From: Phytophthora colocasiae
Lineage: Eukaryota > Oomycota > Peronosporomycetes > Peronosporales > Peronosporaceae
Direction of reading: 5' to 3'
Length of the DNA stretch: 64,000 bases
Assembly (NCBI GenBank): GCA_018806915.1
Contig: JAGKQI010000085.1
Location: forward strand, 1-64,000
Made by a program: the position numbers and the translations under genes. Every line of letters starts with the position of its first letter. Positions within the stretch are counted from its first letter, which is position 1. Positions 51,201-60,310 of the stretch are shown one piece after another. The notes under the pieces are model-generated. The model was not told the origin of the DNA, made no database searches, and saw only the letters and a program-made list of their open reading frames with translations.

Positions 51201-52358
51201 GTACCTGTTCAAGCCGTTTGTGAATGCGAGCACTCTGGAAGATTTTGACGAGAAGGCGCCGCTGGCCACTCGGATGAGATAGTTGGAAAGGTTCCAAAGT
51301 ATGTCAGTTCAAGGAGGCTGGACAGACAGCGTGAAGATATACGAAATGAAATTGAAGTTGTCCCCTGCTGTCCGGAACTGGCGCGCCAACCTTACCCCGA
51401 AAGTTCGCCGGAAGTGGAAGGATTTCTGAAGGCGTTCAAGGAGCGATACTGCAAGGCGAAGACTTCCGACGCTGAACGTTACTATACGATGGTCCAAAAG
51501 AAGAACGAGTCTCCACTGGATTTTTACTACCGACTCAACAAGGTGGCGGATCGAGCTGGAATTGACATCGATGGATCGAGTAAACAGCGCGAAAGTCACT
51601 TAAAGGTGTTCATCAAGAAACTTCTGGACTCCAGACTTCGGATGACGCTCCAAGGACAACGACTCCGAAGCTTGAAAGATGTCGAGTACGTCTTACGGCA
51701 GCATGAAGACTTGACTTTGGATGACGAATATGATACGCCACCTCCGAAGCGAGACTTCCGGGCAGACAACGTTCCTCGTGACAAGTTCCGGTCCAAGCGG
51801 ACAGGTAGAGCATACCTCGCTCGAGATGATGAAGATTCGGAAGATGACGATCGACATGTGAGGTTCCAAGATGAGGAAGAGAAGCCACGTTCGGAGACTA
51901 TGTCCACCTCGACAATTTCGAAGACCGATGATGGTCCAGATGACTCTTTCCTGACGATGGACGATCTTTCGAACGCGGTATACAAGATTCTCGAAGATTC
52001 TGGGTGGAAACCTCGATCATCCGGAGATCATCCGGACCATAAAAGACATGGCTTCAAAAGTCCAACCTACTCCGCAAGATTCTGCGAGAATTGTCGAAAC
52101 TTCGGACATGTCAAGGAGGGCTGTTGGGCTGACATCGAGTGTGAACGTTGTCATAAGAAAGGACATCCGGTCCGATTCTGCCGGACTCGCCAATGTGACT
52201 ATTGTCACTGGTATCACGAAGGATCATGTGGAGAGTACAAGGCACTCCAAGACATCAAGAGTCTCATCCAACAAGGTGCGCTGGACCTTCCGACCGCCAT
52301 CCGGAATCAACTTCTGGATCCGGACGCCGATTCTGGGGAGAAACCGTTAAACCACTAA
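48265..52358 (+). pseudogene. gag of element E, with four breaks
   Basis: Same protein as D: acidic N-terminus, folded domain (AKEYVAAQVRRWEQ, FSFVNLVPGWFRTRV), Ser/Arg region, coiled coils, Ser/Asp repeat, Retrotrans_gag region, acidic linker and knuckles (CENCRNFGHVKEGC, CERCHKKGHPVRFC, CDYCHWYHEGSC), ending EKPLNH. Breaks relative to D: TAG at 49705 (TCG in D), TAG at 50551 (CAG in D), TAG at 51280 (also TAG in D's first copy, TGG in its second) and a base lost in a T run near 51424. The first two are point mutations; the copy cannot make full gag unless stops are read through. Confidence 0.88.
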
Positions 52359-52392
52359 GCCCGCTGGATGGGGATCCAGAACGCGCCGGGCT
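52346..52392 (+). promoter_or_regulatory. -1 frameshift signal at the gag-pol junction, element E
   Basis: CCG TTA AAC CAC TAA: heptamer GTTAAAC at 52346-52352, stop at 52356-52358. The two-part hairpin is AGCCCG (52358-52363) pairing with CGGGCT (52387-52392), enclosing CTGGAT-GGGG-ATCCAG (52364-52379) with a 7-base bulge on the 3' side. The outer stem is perfect here and imperfect in D. The -1 frame is open through the protease. Confidence 0.72.
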
Positions 52393-53356
52393 CAAGAAAA
52401 CCCCAGAATTGTGTGTTTTAGCGTACGTTGGACCTGAGTTGAGACGACAAGTTAACCATCAATGCATGACCATTTTCCCGAAAGAAGACCCCACTCCAGT
52501 TGGTGATGACCCTGACGTTTTGGATGACTGGCATCCGGATAACACGGATGACACTCCTGTTGAGTTCAGGCTCAAACCTAGTGAGAGTTACGGATGGTGG
52601 GAGGAACATCGTTCGGAGAATTCGAAAAGGGTTGCTATGGTACATGGTGCGGTGAACAACTGTCGGACAGAGATTCTTTTGGACTCCGGAGCTTCAGTAA
52701 GTATGCTGAGTTTGGATCTTGCGCGTAGACTCAAACTCAAGTTGGACTTCCAGAAGCAGCTCCGGGTGTCCGGATTGGGAGGAGTGCCGACAATCATCTC
52801 TGCTCGGACTGAAGTGAAGGTGACTTTGGAACTGAACGTGGTGTATATTTTGGAACTATGGGTTGCCAACATCGGCGAAGGTGTTGGGATGGATTTCATG
52901 TATTCAGCTGGCGTCCGACTGTGTGTTCGAGAAGGCTTGGTGCAACTTCCTGATGAAGAGAATGTGATGTAGTCCGGGAGAATGTTCGACCAACAAAGGA
53001 AAGGACTTCGGCTAGACGTTCGACCATCGGGAACGATATGCCTCCAACCGGGCGAGCAAGCTGTCATCCGGATCAATTATGGCCAGATTAATCCACAACG
53101 TGAAGTTGTGTGGGCTGGGCGTGGTGACCGATGGATGACGCAGCTTATTTATGGTGCCCGATCTTGGGCAGTCGCCGTTCGAGTGGTGAATATTTCGGAG
53201 AAGGACGTCTGGATGGGACCGAATACCACAGTCGCCCAGATTGTGGAGTACGGATGTTATCCTTTTGGACGTTTTGTGAGGCCAGGACTTCGGAGGTATC
53301 GAGAATGGGAGGTCCTGATCTATGAGAATACCAACGCCAGACAAGAGCAGCTCTGA
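52359..53356 (+). pseudogene. Protease, element E, two stops
   Basis: ILLDSGASVSMLSLDLARRL holds the active site (DSG). GVGMDFMYSAGVRLC and GRGDRWMTQLIYGARSW follow. Stop codons at 52970 (TAG, TTG in D) and 53354 (TGA, CGA in D) are point mutations. The ILG-type motif seen in A-C (AILGMDFM) is GVGMDFM in this family. Read in the -1 frame relative to gag. Confidence 0.85.
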
Positions 53357-53368
53357 CAACAGAAGTAC

Positions 53369-54547
53369 ATGCAGATGCTGTCCGAGTCCGGACCACCATG
53401 TGTCCAAAGAACAACCTACTCGTGGCCCAAGAAATTGCTGGTAAGGCCACCCCGAGGAAGCTCAAACGTGCACATGGTCCAACTTCAAGTTCCACCCCCG
53501 AAAATTCCTGATGATCCTGTTCGAGAAGAACCCCCGACTATCGATGAAGTTTCAGAACCTGACGATCCTCCGCGAGTTGTGGAGCCAGACCCCGAAGAAT
53601 ATGAAACTTGTGATGAAGTTCCAGATGGAGATGATGGGTCCGTTTTTGAAAGTTCGGATGATGACGAATTTTTCGATGCGATTACTGTGGATGAGGACTG
53701 GCCAAGGGACGGCACTTCAGAAGAAATGGCTCTGGGGAAAGAATTTAACCCCCCTAGGAGATCTTCTGAAGAGAATGTCCAGTCAGACATGTTGAACCAA
53801 GCCATTCGGAGATTGGAAACCAAGTTCACCCGGTGTTTGCACGTGAGTGCAGAAGAGTTGAATTTGGAACCAGCCGTGTATGTACATGAGGGAAGTGACA
53901 TGTTGTCCCAATTGAAGGACCAACTGGTCATGCTTCCCGAAGTACATGAGTTGGCTCCAAGTTGTGACATCGAGAAGGCGGACGTTGGAGAACCCGGAAA
54001 GACGACTCCAGAAGAAGAGCGTAAGCTCCGCAAGATTCTGAAACGTCATCGGAAGATTTTCTTAGGGGACGGTAATGCAGCCCCGGCTCCGGCGAGAGGT
54101 GTGATTTGCGACCTGGATGTTGGAGATGCGAAGCCTGTTGCACAACGACCACGGTCGATTGCACCTCATTTGGCCGTCAAGGTGTACGAGTTGCTCAAGA
54201 AACTTTTGGAGACCGGACTGATCGAACATTCGGAATCTCCTTGGGCATCACCGATCGTTATCGTCTTGAAGAAGAATGGAGTCGATATCCGGATGTGTAT
54301 TGATTATCGAGTCGTGAATGGGTTCATCTTGTTGTCGAACTATCCGTTACCGCTGATCGACGACCTTCTAATCGGTTTCGAAAGTGCAATGTGGTTTATG
54401 AGTCTCGACATGGCAAGTGGATTTTGGGCTATCCGAATGTCGGAACGTGCAAAGTTGATTTCAGCTTTCGTATGTCCATTCGGACATTTCCAATGGATTC
54501 GTATGCCATTTGGACTCAAAATGCACCACTGGTTTATCAAGCAGTAA
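53369..54547 (+). CDS. Pre-RT linker and first half of RT, element E
   Basis: An acidic linker (EVSEPDDPPRVVEPDPEEYE), then ILKRHRKIFLGDGNAAPAPA, GVICDLDVGDAKPVAQRPRS, SPWASPIVIVLKKNGVDIR, CIDYRVVNGFILLSNYPLPLI, SLDMASGFW (catalytic Asp) and RMPFGLK. The frame is lost at about 54520 because the run after CTC has four A where five are expected (B reads GLKNAPQIYQ), and the ORF ends MHHWFIKQ. Confidence 0.9.
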   Translation: MQMLSESGPPCVQRTTYSWPKKLLVRPPRGSSNVHMVQLQVPPPKIPDDPVREEPPTIDEVSEPDDPPRVVEPDPEEYETCDEVPDGDDGSVFESSDDDEFFDAITVDEDWPRDGTSEEMALGKEFNPPRRSSEENVQSDMLNQAIRRLETKFTRCLHVSAEELNLEPAVYVHEGSDMLSQLKDQLVMLPEVHELAPSCDIEKADVGEPGKTTPEEERKLRKILKRHRKIFLGDGNAAPAPARGVICDLDVGDAKPVAQRPRSIAPHLAVKVYELLKKLLETGLIEHSESPWASPIVIVLKKNGVDIRMCIDYRVVNGFILLSNYPLPLIDDLLIGFESAMWFMSLDMASGFWAIRMSERAKLISAFVCPFGHFQWIRMPFGLKMHHWFIKQ

Positions 54548-57500
54548 TTAACAACTGCCTGTGGGGATTCGTCAGATTGCCTCCTGAAGAGGAAGCCCAA
54601 GTGGACTCTGAAGTTTTGGAGTTCTTACAACTGAATCTTCCGGAAGGTAATGGCCAAGGTGATCATGATGCTGGGTTCCAAGTCCCGAATCTTTCGGATA
54701 CTATGACTGTGTTTCAGCGAAATATACCTGCCCCGTCTCAGATGAGTCCGGTGTTGGGACGAAGTTCCTATATCGATGACATCGCCCATGGTGCTCCAAC
54801 TTGGGACCAGTTGTGTGAAGATCTAAATGCATTGCTATTTCGACTCAGATACTGGAACATCTCGGTGAGTCTTCCGAAGAGTGAGTTTGGAAAATTGACG
54901 ATCCCATACTTGTCTCATGAGATAAGTGCTGAAGGTATTCGAGCTACTCCGAAAATCGCAAAGGGTGTTTTGGACCTTCCGTTTCCGACCACTCTGAAAG
55001 GCGTCCAGTCGTTCCTCGGGAGTTTGAATTATTATCACAAGTTCATTGAAGATTTTCCGGTGGTCGCAGCAGTTCTGTATGAACTTTCGGACGAACAGAT
55101 CAAGGCAGGGCGGAATTTGGACCAAGCCAAGGAAGCAGTTGGACTTTTGAAGCACAAGATCATTTCGACTCCGTTACTTCGTCATCCTGACCGGACCCCG
55201 TTCGTGATTATTCCTCACGCCAATGCTTGGGCCGCCTGCGCAGTCCTCGCCCAGGAATATGACGGGATGATTCATCCGGTCAGGTATACTGGACGAGTTC
55301 TGAATGATTCCGAGTTACGCTATCACATTGCGGAAAAGGAGGTCATTGCGATCTTGAGAGTGCTTCAAGTTTTCCGGAGTTTGGTTGAACAGTCCAAGTT
55401 GATTGTCTACACCCGTTATTCTGTTTTGAAATGGGTGATCAATTCAAAGTCTGCCGATGGGCGCTGTGTGCCCTGGGGACTTGCCTTATCTCATTGGGAC
55501 TTGGACATTCGAAAAGTTCAAAAGGACGAAGATGGTTTAGCGGCTATTATGGGTGCCGGCATCACTCCGCGTGAACATTTGGACGAAATTTCGGAATCGC
55601 TGATTCCACTCAAGGGACGCATCCGGAAACCTCCAGTGATGAGTATCGAAATGTTGGAGTCGGATTACGAAGGTATCGTCCTGAGTTTTGATGGAGCTGC
55701 TAAGACATCCACCCGGAAAGGAAGTTGTGGTTGTATCCTGTGGAAACTGCCTGGTTGGAAGGTCCTCGAAGCTCGTGATTTTACTTTGGATAACGTCACA
55801 GTAAATGACGCGGAGTATCATGGACTTCTGAAGGGCATGCTGATGGCGTCCAACCGGAGTATCGATGAGTTGGTAGTGGTTGGTGATTCCAGGATTGTAA
55901 TCCAACAAGTCCAGGGGTTAATCAACTGCAACCAACCACATCTCCAGAGACATCTCGCGGAGGCGGAGACTCTGAAAGATAAGTTCCGAAAGATCCGTTT
56001 CGTACATCTGAAGCGAGAATATAACCAGGCTGCCGACTACCTGACTTCGAAGACTCTCCTACTAGACGAGTCGTGGGAAGTTCGGGACGAAAGTGACCTG
56101 AATCATCTGGAGCATGTGTCCAAGATTGCAGAGAAACTGGTGAAGGTGGACGGCTCGGAAGAGAAAGAGACTTTAAAAGATGTATCATCCGGAGTTCAAA
56201 TTTCAGATGATCAAAGTCTTCCGGGACCAGAATCCGCCCCCCTCCCTCCTGCTGCAAGAGTCATGGCAGTCATGGCACAAGCTGGGGATACCGACCCGGG
56301 ACGTCCAGATGAAGTCCCCATGGGTCCGTTGGAATTTCAGGCCGAGCGATGGCGGAGGATCAAGGCACATCAGGATGCGGATGAATACTTGTCCGAGCTG
56401 AAAAGTTTTCTGAAAGGTGATCTCGAAAGGTTTTCACGCCGAAGACTCCGGAAGATCGCCAAGGTAGCCGACCTGTTCACATTGGACAGTCGAGATGTTC
56501 TTTACCGGTTGTCGACGATTAGTCAAAAACGGCCTCGAGAATTCTTGGGAGAACTCCGACTCGTCGTGCCGGAATCTTTGCGCCCCGACATGCTTCATTA
56601 TGCTCACGAAGATTTCCAAGGAGGTCATCAAGGGATCCGTCGGACTCACGAGAAACTTCTTTCGGAATATTATTGGCCAGGAATGTATGCCGATGTGGAA
56701 CGACATGTAAAAGAGTGTGTGGATTGTGCAAGTGGAAAGGGACGACCTCCGAATGACGGTCCGTCACCCGGAAATATCGAGCCATCCTACCCATTTGAAG
56801 TCGTTTCGATGGATTTCGTCACGCATCTTCCGAAGTCGGCCCGCGGAAATACTTTTCTGCTTCTCTTCCAAGATATGTTCTCCGGATATGTCATGTGCAA
56901 ACCGATGAATTCGACAACTGCCCAGGACGTCGCCGAGGTTTATGAGCAGGTGGTGTTCCAACGATTTGGAGCGAGTTCGATGATTCGACATGACCAAGAT
57001 CCGCGGTTCATGAGTACTGTCTTCGAATGTTTCCGGAATCTACTCGGAAGTCTTCAAAGAGCCACCCTGGGATATCGTCCGCAAGCTAACGGTCAGCAAG
57101 AACGGTCAGTCCAGACGGTCGTCCGGAGTATCCGAGCTTATATCATGGAAGCAGACCAGAGCGACTGGGACGACCACGTGGAGAGGCTCATGTTTGCTTT
57201 GAACACATCCTTCGATGCTACCCGGTTGGAGACCCCATTCTACCTGGTCCACGGCTGGGACGCTCAGAATACCATCTCGGCAATGTTGGGTCCAAAGCCC
57301 CACAATCTTCCGGAGAGGACGGCCTACGAGTGGAGACGAAAAATGCAACGCGACTACAGTTATGCGATTGCGTTTGCTGAAGATCTCCAAAAGAAGGCCA
57401 AACGTCATCGTTCGGAAGTTCAAACTCAGAGATGGAAAGATTTGTCTGAGAGGCTGAAGTCTGGATTCGAGAAGGGAGACTCCGTCTGGTTATATATTCC

Positions 57501-57954
57501 GAAGGTTCAGACTGGTTTGAGTCGGAAATTAGCTCACATGTGGCATGGACCTTTTCGAATTGAAGAAGTTCATGACGACTATCTAGTGAAACTCAAGGTC
57601 GAGGACACGGGGTACCGTGTCAACCCATGGGTACACATAAGTCGTCTAAAGCCACGAGCCGTATTCCCCAGACGCCCAACTGGTGAAGTCCAAGTGGAAG
57701 ACGACGATGACTTCGATGCTGCTCTTCTTCCAGAAGATAGCTGGGAACCTGACGTTGGAAACGACGAGTACGAAGTTGAAAAGATTTTTGATCTAAGATG
57801 GTCGAAGCGAACTCGTACCTCCAAGAGGACCCAAGAGTATCTGGTGAAGTGGAAAGGATATGACGAACCTGAGTGGCTACCTGTATCGCAACTTAGCTGC
57901 GGTGCCCTACTCTATGAATTTAACCAAGGAGCACGGGCGCGGGCGCGGTTTTAG
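54391..57954 (+). CDS. pol: second half of RT, RNase H pair, integrase and chromodomain, element E
   Basis: Real coding begins near 54522 (NAPLVYQAVINNCLWGF). RT YIDD is in SSYIDDIAHGA, and the thumb in SLNYYHKFIEDFPVVAAVLYEL. The first RNase H has lost its first Asp (HANAWAACAVLAQ) but keeps AEKEVIAILRVL. The second RNase H is complete (SFDGAAKTSTRKGSCG, VNDAEYHGLLKG, VGDSRIVIQQ, YNQAADYLTSK). Integrase: HYAHEDFQGGHQGIRRTH, CVDCASGKG, SMDFVTHLP, RHDQDPRFMS, NGQQERSVQT, then GPY/F (LAHMWHGPFRIEEVHDDYLV). The chromodomain is DEYEVEKIFDL, EYLVKWKGYDEPEWLP, SCGALLYEF. Ends at TAG 57952-57954. The best preserved pol in the window and the reference for this family. Confidence 0.94.
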   Translation: MVYESRHGKWILGYPNVGTCKVDFSFRMSIRTFPMDSYAIWTQNAPLVYQAVINNCLWGFVRLPPEEEAQVDSEVLEFLQLNLPEGNGQGDHDAGFQVPNLSDTMTVFQRNIPAPSQMSPVLGRSSYIDDIAHGAPTWDQLCEDLNALLFRLRYWNISVSLPKSEFGKLTIPYLSHEISAEGIRATPKIAKGVLDLPFPTTLKGVQSFLGSLNYYHKFIEDFPVVAAVLYELSDEQIKAGRNLDQAKEAVGLLKHKIISTPLLRHPDRTPFVIIPHANAWAACAVLAQEYDGMIHPVRYTGRVLNDSELRYHIAEKEVIAILRVLQVFRSLVEQSKLIVYTRYSVLKWVINSKSADGRCVPWGLALSHWDLDIRKVQKDEDGLAAIMGAGITPREHLDEISESLIPLKGRIRKPPVMSIEMLESDYEGIVLSFDGAAKTSTRKGSCGCILWKLPGWKVLEARDFTLDNVTVNDAEYHGLLKGMLMASNRSIDELVVVGDSRIVIQQVQGLINCNQPHLQRHLAEAETLKDKFRKIRFVHLKREYNQAADYLTSKTLLLDESWEVRDESDLNHLEHVSKIAEKLVKVDGSEEKETLKDVSSGVQISDDQSLPGPESAPLPPAARVMAVMAQAGDTDPGRPDEVPMGPLEFQAERWRRIKAHQDADEYLSELKSFLKGDLERFSRRRLRKIAKVADLFTLDSRDVLYRLSTISQKRPREFLGELRLVVPESLRPDMLHYAHEDFQGGHQGIRRTHEKLLSEYYWPGMYADVERHVKECVDCASGKGRPPNDGPSPGNIEPSYPFEVVSMDFVTHLPKSARGNTFLLLFQDMFSGYVMCKPMNSTTAQDVAEVYEQVVFQRFGASSMIRHDQDPRFMSTVFECFRNLLGSLQRATLGYRPQANGQQERSVQTVVRSIRAYIMEADQSDWDDHVERLMFALNTSFDATRLETPFYLVHGWDAQNTISAMLGPKPHNLPERTAYEWRRKMQRDYSYAIAFAEDLQKKAKRHRSEVQTQRWKDLSERLKSGFEKGDSVWLYIPKVQTGLSRKLAHMWHGPFRIEEVHDDYLVKLKVEDTGYRVNPWVHISRLKPRAVFPRRPTGEVQVEDDDDFDAALLPEDSWEPDVGNDEYEVEKIFDLRWSKRTRTSKRTQEYLVKWKGYDEPEWLPVSQLSCGALLYEFNQGARARARF

Positions 57955-58257
57955 GCGATGCAGGCTGGAGATGATCACCCCCGAGCTTAGATGTCTGCAT
58001 ACATGCAGATGTTCGGATGGAACGACTGGAAGTGTGTTTTCGACTGAATTTTGTTTTGATTACGATTGGATAATGATTATCATGGGAGTTATTGTGAGGT
58101 GAGTTTCGAGAGATTACATGGGACTTCAAAGGAATTCGACGAGATGACTACTGGAGATGTTACGAGATGAAATGAGTGCATTTTGGATGGTTAAAAGTGA
58201 TTGCTACGTGGAAACATGCAGAATTGAGATGACCTTCATCCGGAGTTGGGCGCAATC
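57955..58257. other. Convergent spacer of element E
   Basis: About 300 bp between the ends of pol (plus) and the accessory-gene remnant (minus). AT-rich in the middle (TTTTGTTTTGATTACG). No tandem repeat like those in A-C and no gene. Confidence 0.55.
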
Positions 58258-58632
58258 TTAGTCTTCGCTCCAGAGATCGGAAAACTGGATGCGCTGCTCG
58301 ACTGGGATCAGCTTGGCCCGAAGTCCATCCGGAATATGAGCAATTCGTTCTTCTTCGGTGCTGCAGTAAACCCACTGCGCACGTCCAGGTTCTTGCCTGT
58401 CCAACAGATTCAGCTGCTCTTCGAGTGTGTATGGATGACCGGTAGACGGGTTGAGATGACCGGGGTCCATCAAGATCCAGTGGCATAACTTGTTTGGGAA
58501 GTTCCACACACCAGGCTCGAACCAAATAGAGTCCGGAAGACGAGACTTCACTCGAGTGAGTAGTGCCAAAGCTCTTTTTCGGAAGACCGAATGGACATTG
58601 GTCCGTTTGTCTTGAGCTTTCCGGATAGACAA
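58258..58632 (-). pseudogene. C-terminal remnant of the antisense accessory gene, element E
   Basis: About 120 residues, ending ...IQFSDLWSED. It contains IWFEPGVWNFPNKLCHWIL, EEQLNLLDRQEPGRAQWVY and EEERIAHIPDGLRAKLIPVE. The F protein end (PEPGIWVVPDKSCPWIW, then EEWLQYVPADIKKDQLTPAE) aligns with about half of the residues identical around the EPG[IV]W motif. B and C have YPG in VYWYPGSAS and VRWYPGVVS at the equivalent place. Orientation and position (opposite strand, just after pol) equal those in A-C. Upstream coding sequence is not recognisable, so the gene is truncated. Confidence 0.65.
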
Positions 58633-59108
58633 TGGAGCAGATGGCGATCTGTCGCGAAGTCGGTGAAACTTTGGTCGCGGAGCAGGGGGCGTATAGTGAA
58701 CCCTAGTTATACGACTACCGAAAAAGGTTTTTTTTCAGAGCCGTACAACGGTAGGTTGGCGTGTGGTACCTTGCGGTATCCTCGTGGGTTCGTTGTCTTC
58801 GGAAATATGACCCTCGCCGGAGTCTGAGAATGTGTTGTGAAGAGAGGTTGGGGTTCCCTTGGAGTCTGGTGTCGGTATTCAGGAAAATCCTTCCAGGAGC
58901 GTTCGGGAGTCGGAATCTCTGGAAACCAAAGTGTTTTCCAGGAAGTCGGCGGTCGAAAAGAGGTTAATATACCAGAGAAAAGTCGGAATTCGGTGTCTGA
59001 ATATCACAAATCCAGAACCGAGATACCTGACTTTCAGAGATAAACAACCAATATACAGAGTTCGAAAATATACAAATATATACAGCCGTTCTTATTCTTT
59101 CTAGGCCC
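58633..59108. other. No gene recognised; 3' part of element E
   Basis: By position this should encode the rest of the accessory gene, but no frame in it resembles the B, C or F proteins. Rich in TTTCCAGAG/GGAAT-type words. AT-rich near 59050-59095 (AAATATACAAATATATACA). The E/F boundary lies here or just after. Confidence 0.4.
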
Positions 59109-60310
59109 TTGAACGGTGGGCTAACACTCCAGGTCAACTAGGGACTTACTACCAGACACCTGGTCTGTCTGGTATCCCTTTACGTTCGCGCACCACCCTC
59201 TAATATAGAGGGAAAATATAAACCAATACAATCGGCTATATATAACAGTCTACCTTGCACTCTGAAAACGACTGTCTAGTTTCCAGAGCCTGTCCAAACG
59301 ATCAATATGAAATGGGCTACCGCTAGAGACAAAACAAACGACCCAACTAGGATATGGAATAGGCGGGTCCTTTCAGGTCTCTACGTTACCTGATCTCCAC
59401 CTAAGGGGATTGAATTTGGTGGAGATCACACGACGTACGTGATGACGTAGTGGCTTGAATACCTCTCAAGCGGACTTGTGCAGTAGCAAGCAAATTGAAC
59501 TCTGTTTATCGTTTATCTTCCTCATAACTATCATATATCTCTGGTAACTCTCTTCTTCTTGTCGTCTTTTGCGTCCTTTATGCAGTCAGTCGTCATATCT
59601 CAGGTACTCTTGGTCTTTGTATACATCTGGTACTTTAACTTGGTCTCAGTATGCAGTCTGTGCAGCCGATCTCGATGGGTTGACAGGTAGAGACGTCATT
59701 ACGGGGATGTGCAGGTCAGTAATCACTTGAATGCGTGACTTGAACTTGGGTTCACTTGGTTTCAGTATGGTCTTGAATCTTCGGTGGTTTCAGAGTCTGA
59801 TATCACTTGGTTTTCAAGTCTTAGTCACTCAGAGTTAGAGATACCAGAGTTTTGAGTAAGTAACCAGAGTACGGAGCACCAATGCTACAACGTACACGAA
59901 GATCTTGGGGGTTGCGCAGGTGCGCGGCGTCCAGCGTGCGATACTTGGTCTCTGCGGGTATATGTTGTGAATCCTTGAACCATCCATCGTCGCGCTGGAC
60001 GGTAACGGGATGAGGTCTCTCAGAGATACGTTCTTCTGAGAGACTTTCCGCCAGAACTTAGGCACTCATCGTCGGGGAAAGTCCGGTGACCAGACAGAGT
60101 GTAGTTGCCCTTCAGAGTTGTGCACACTCTGAAGTACACTTCTGGTCCTTTGGGCCCCTTTACAGTCAGGCGAAGGTTTATCCACAATCTTCCACAGATG
60201 TCGCACGGGTGCGGCCGCGTCCCAAAGTCCCTTTCGCTTATAACCCATAGTATAACCAATCACATCGTAACGTAATATCCACCTGTCGCTCGAAAATCGG
60301 AATTAACATC
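59109..60310. other. Non-coding region upstream of the F gene (LTR-like), with inverted repeats
   Basis: No gene. Three perfect inverted repeats are clustered: TACCAGACA/TGTCTGGTA (59150-59158 and 59166-59174), CCCTCTA/TAGAGGG (59196-59212) and TGATCTCCACC/GGTGGAGATCA (59391-59401 and 59418-59428). TATATATA near 59240. The CTCTGA/TCAGAG word is very frequent from here to the end of the F gene. Small open frames on the minus strand near 59835-60263 have no support. Confidence 0.5.

Larger units (their letters stand above)
47655..59108 (+). mobile_element. Element E: second-family Ty3/gypsy element, most complete copy
   Basis: Begins TGTGAAGC at 47655 directly after the C LTR. It carries gag with four breaks, the frameshift signal, protease with two stops, RT, RNase H pair, integrase, chromodomain, and a C-terminal remnant of the accessory gene on the minus strand. 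No second copy of its first 600 bp is found after pol, so the 3' LTR and most of the accessory gene are missing; the right limit given is where the F region is taken to begin and is approximate. Confidence 0.88.

Noticed and set aside
47655..59108. 3' LTR of element E
   Set aside because: No second copy of the first 600 bp of E was found between 57955 and 60300, so none is annotated.
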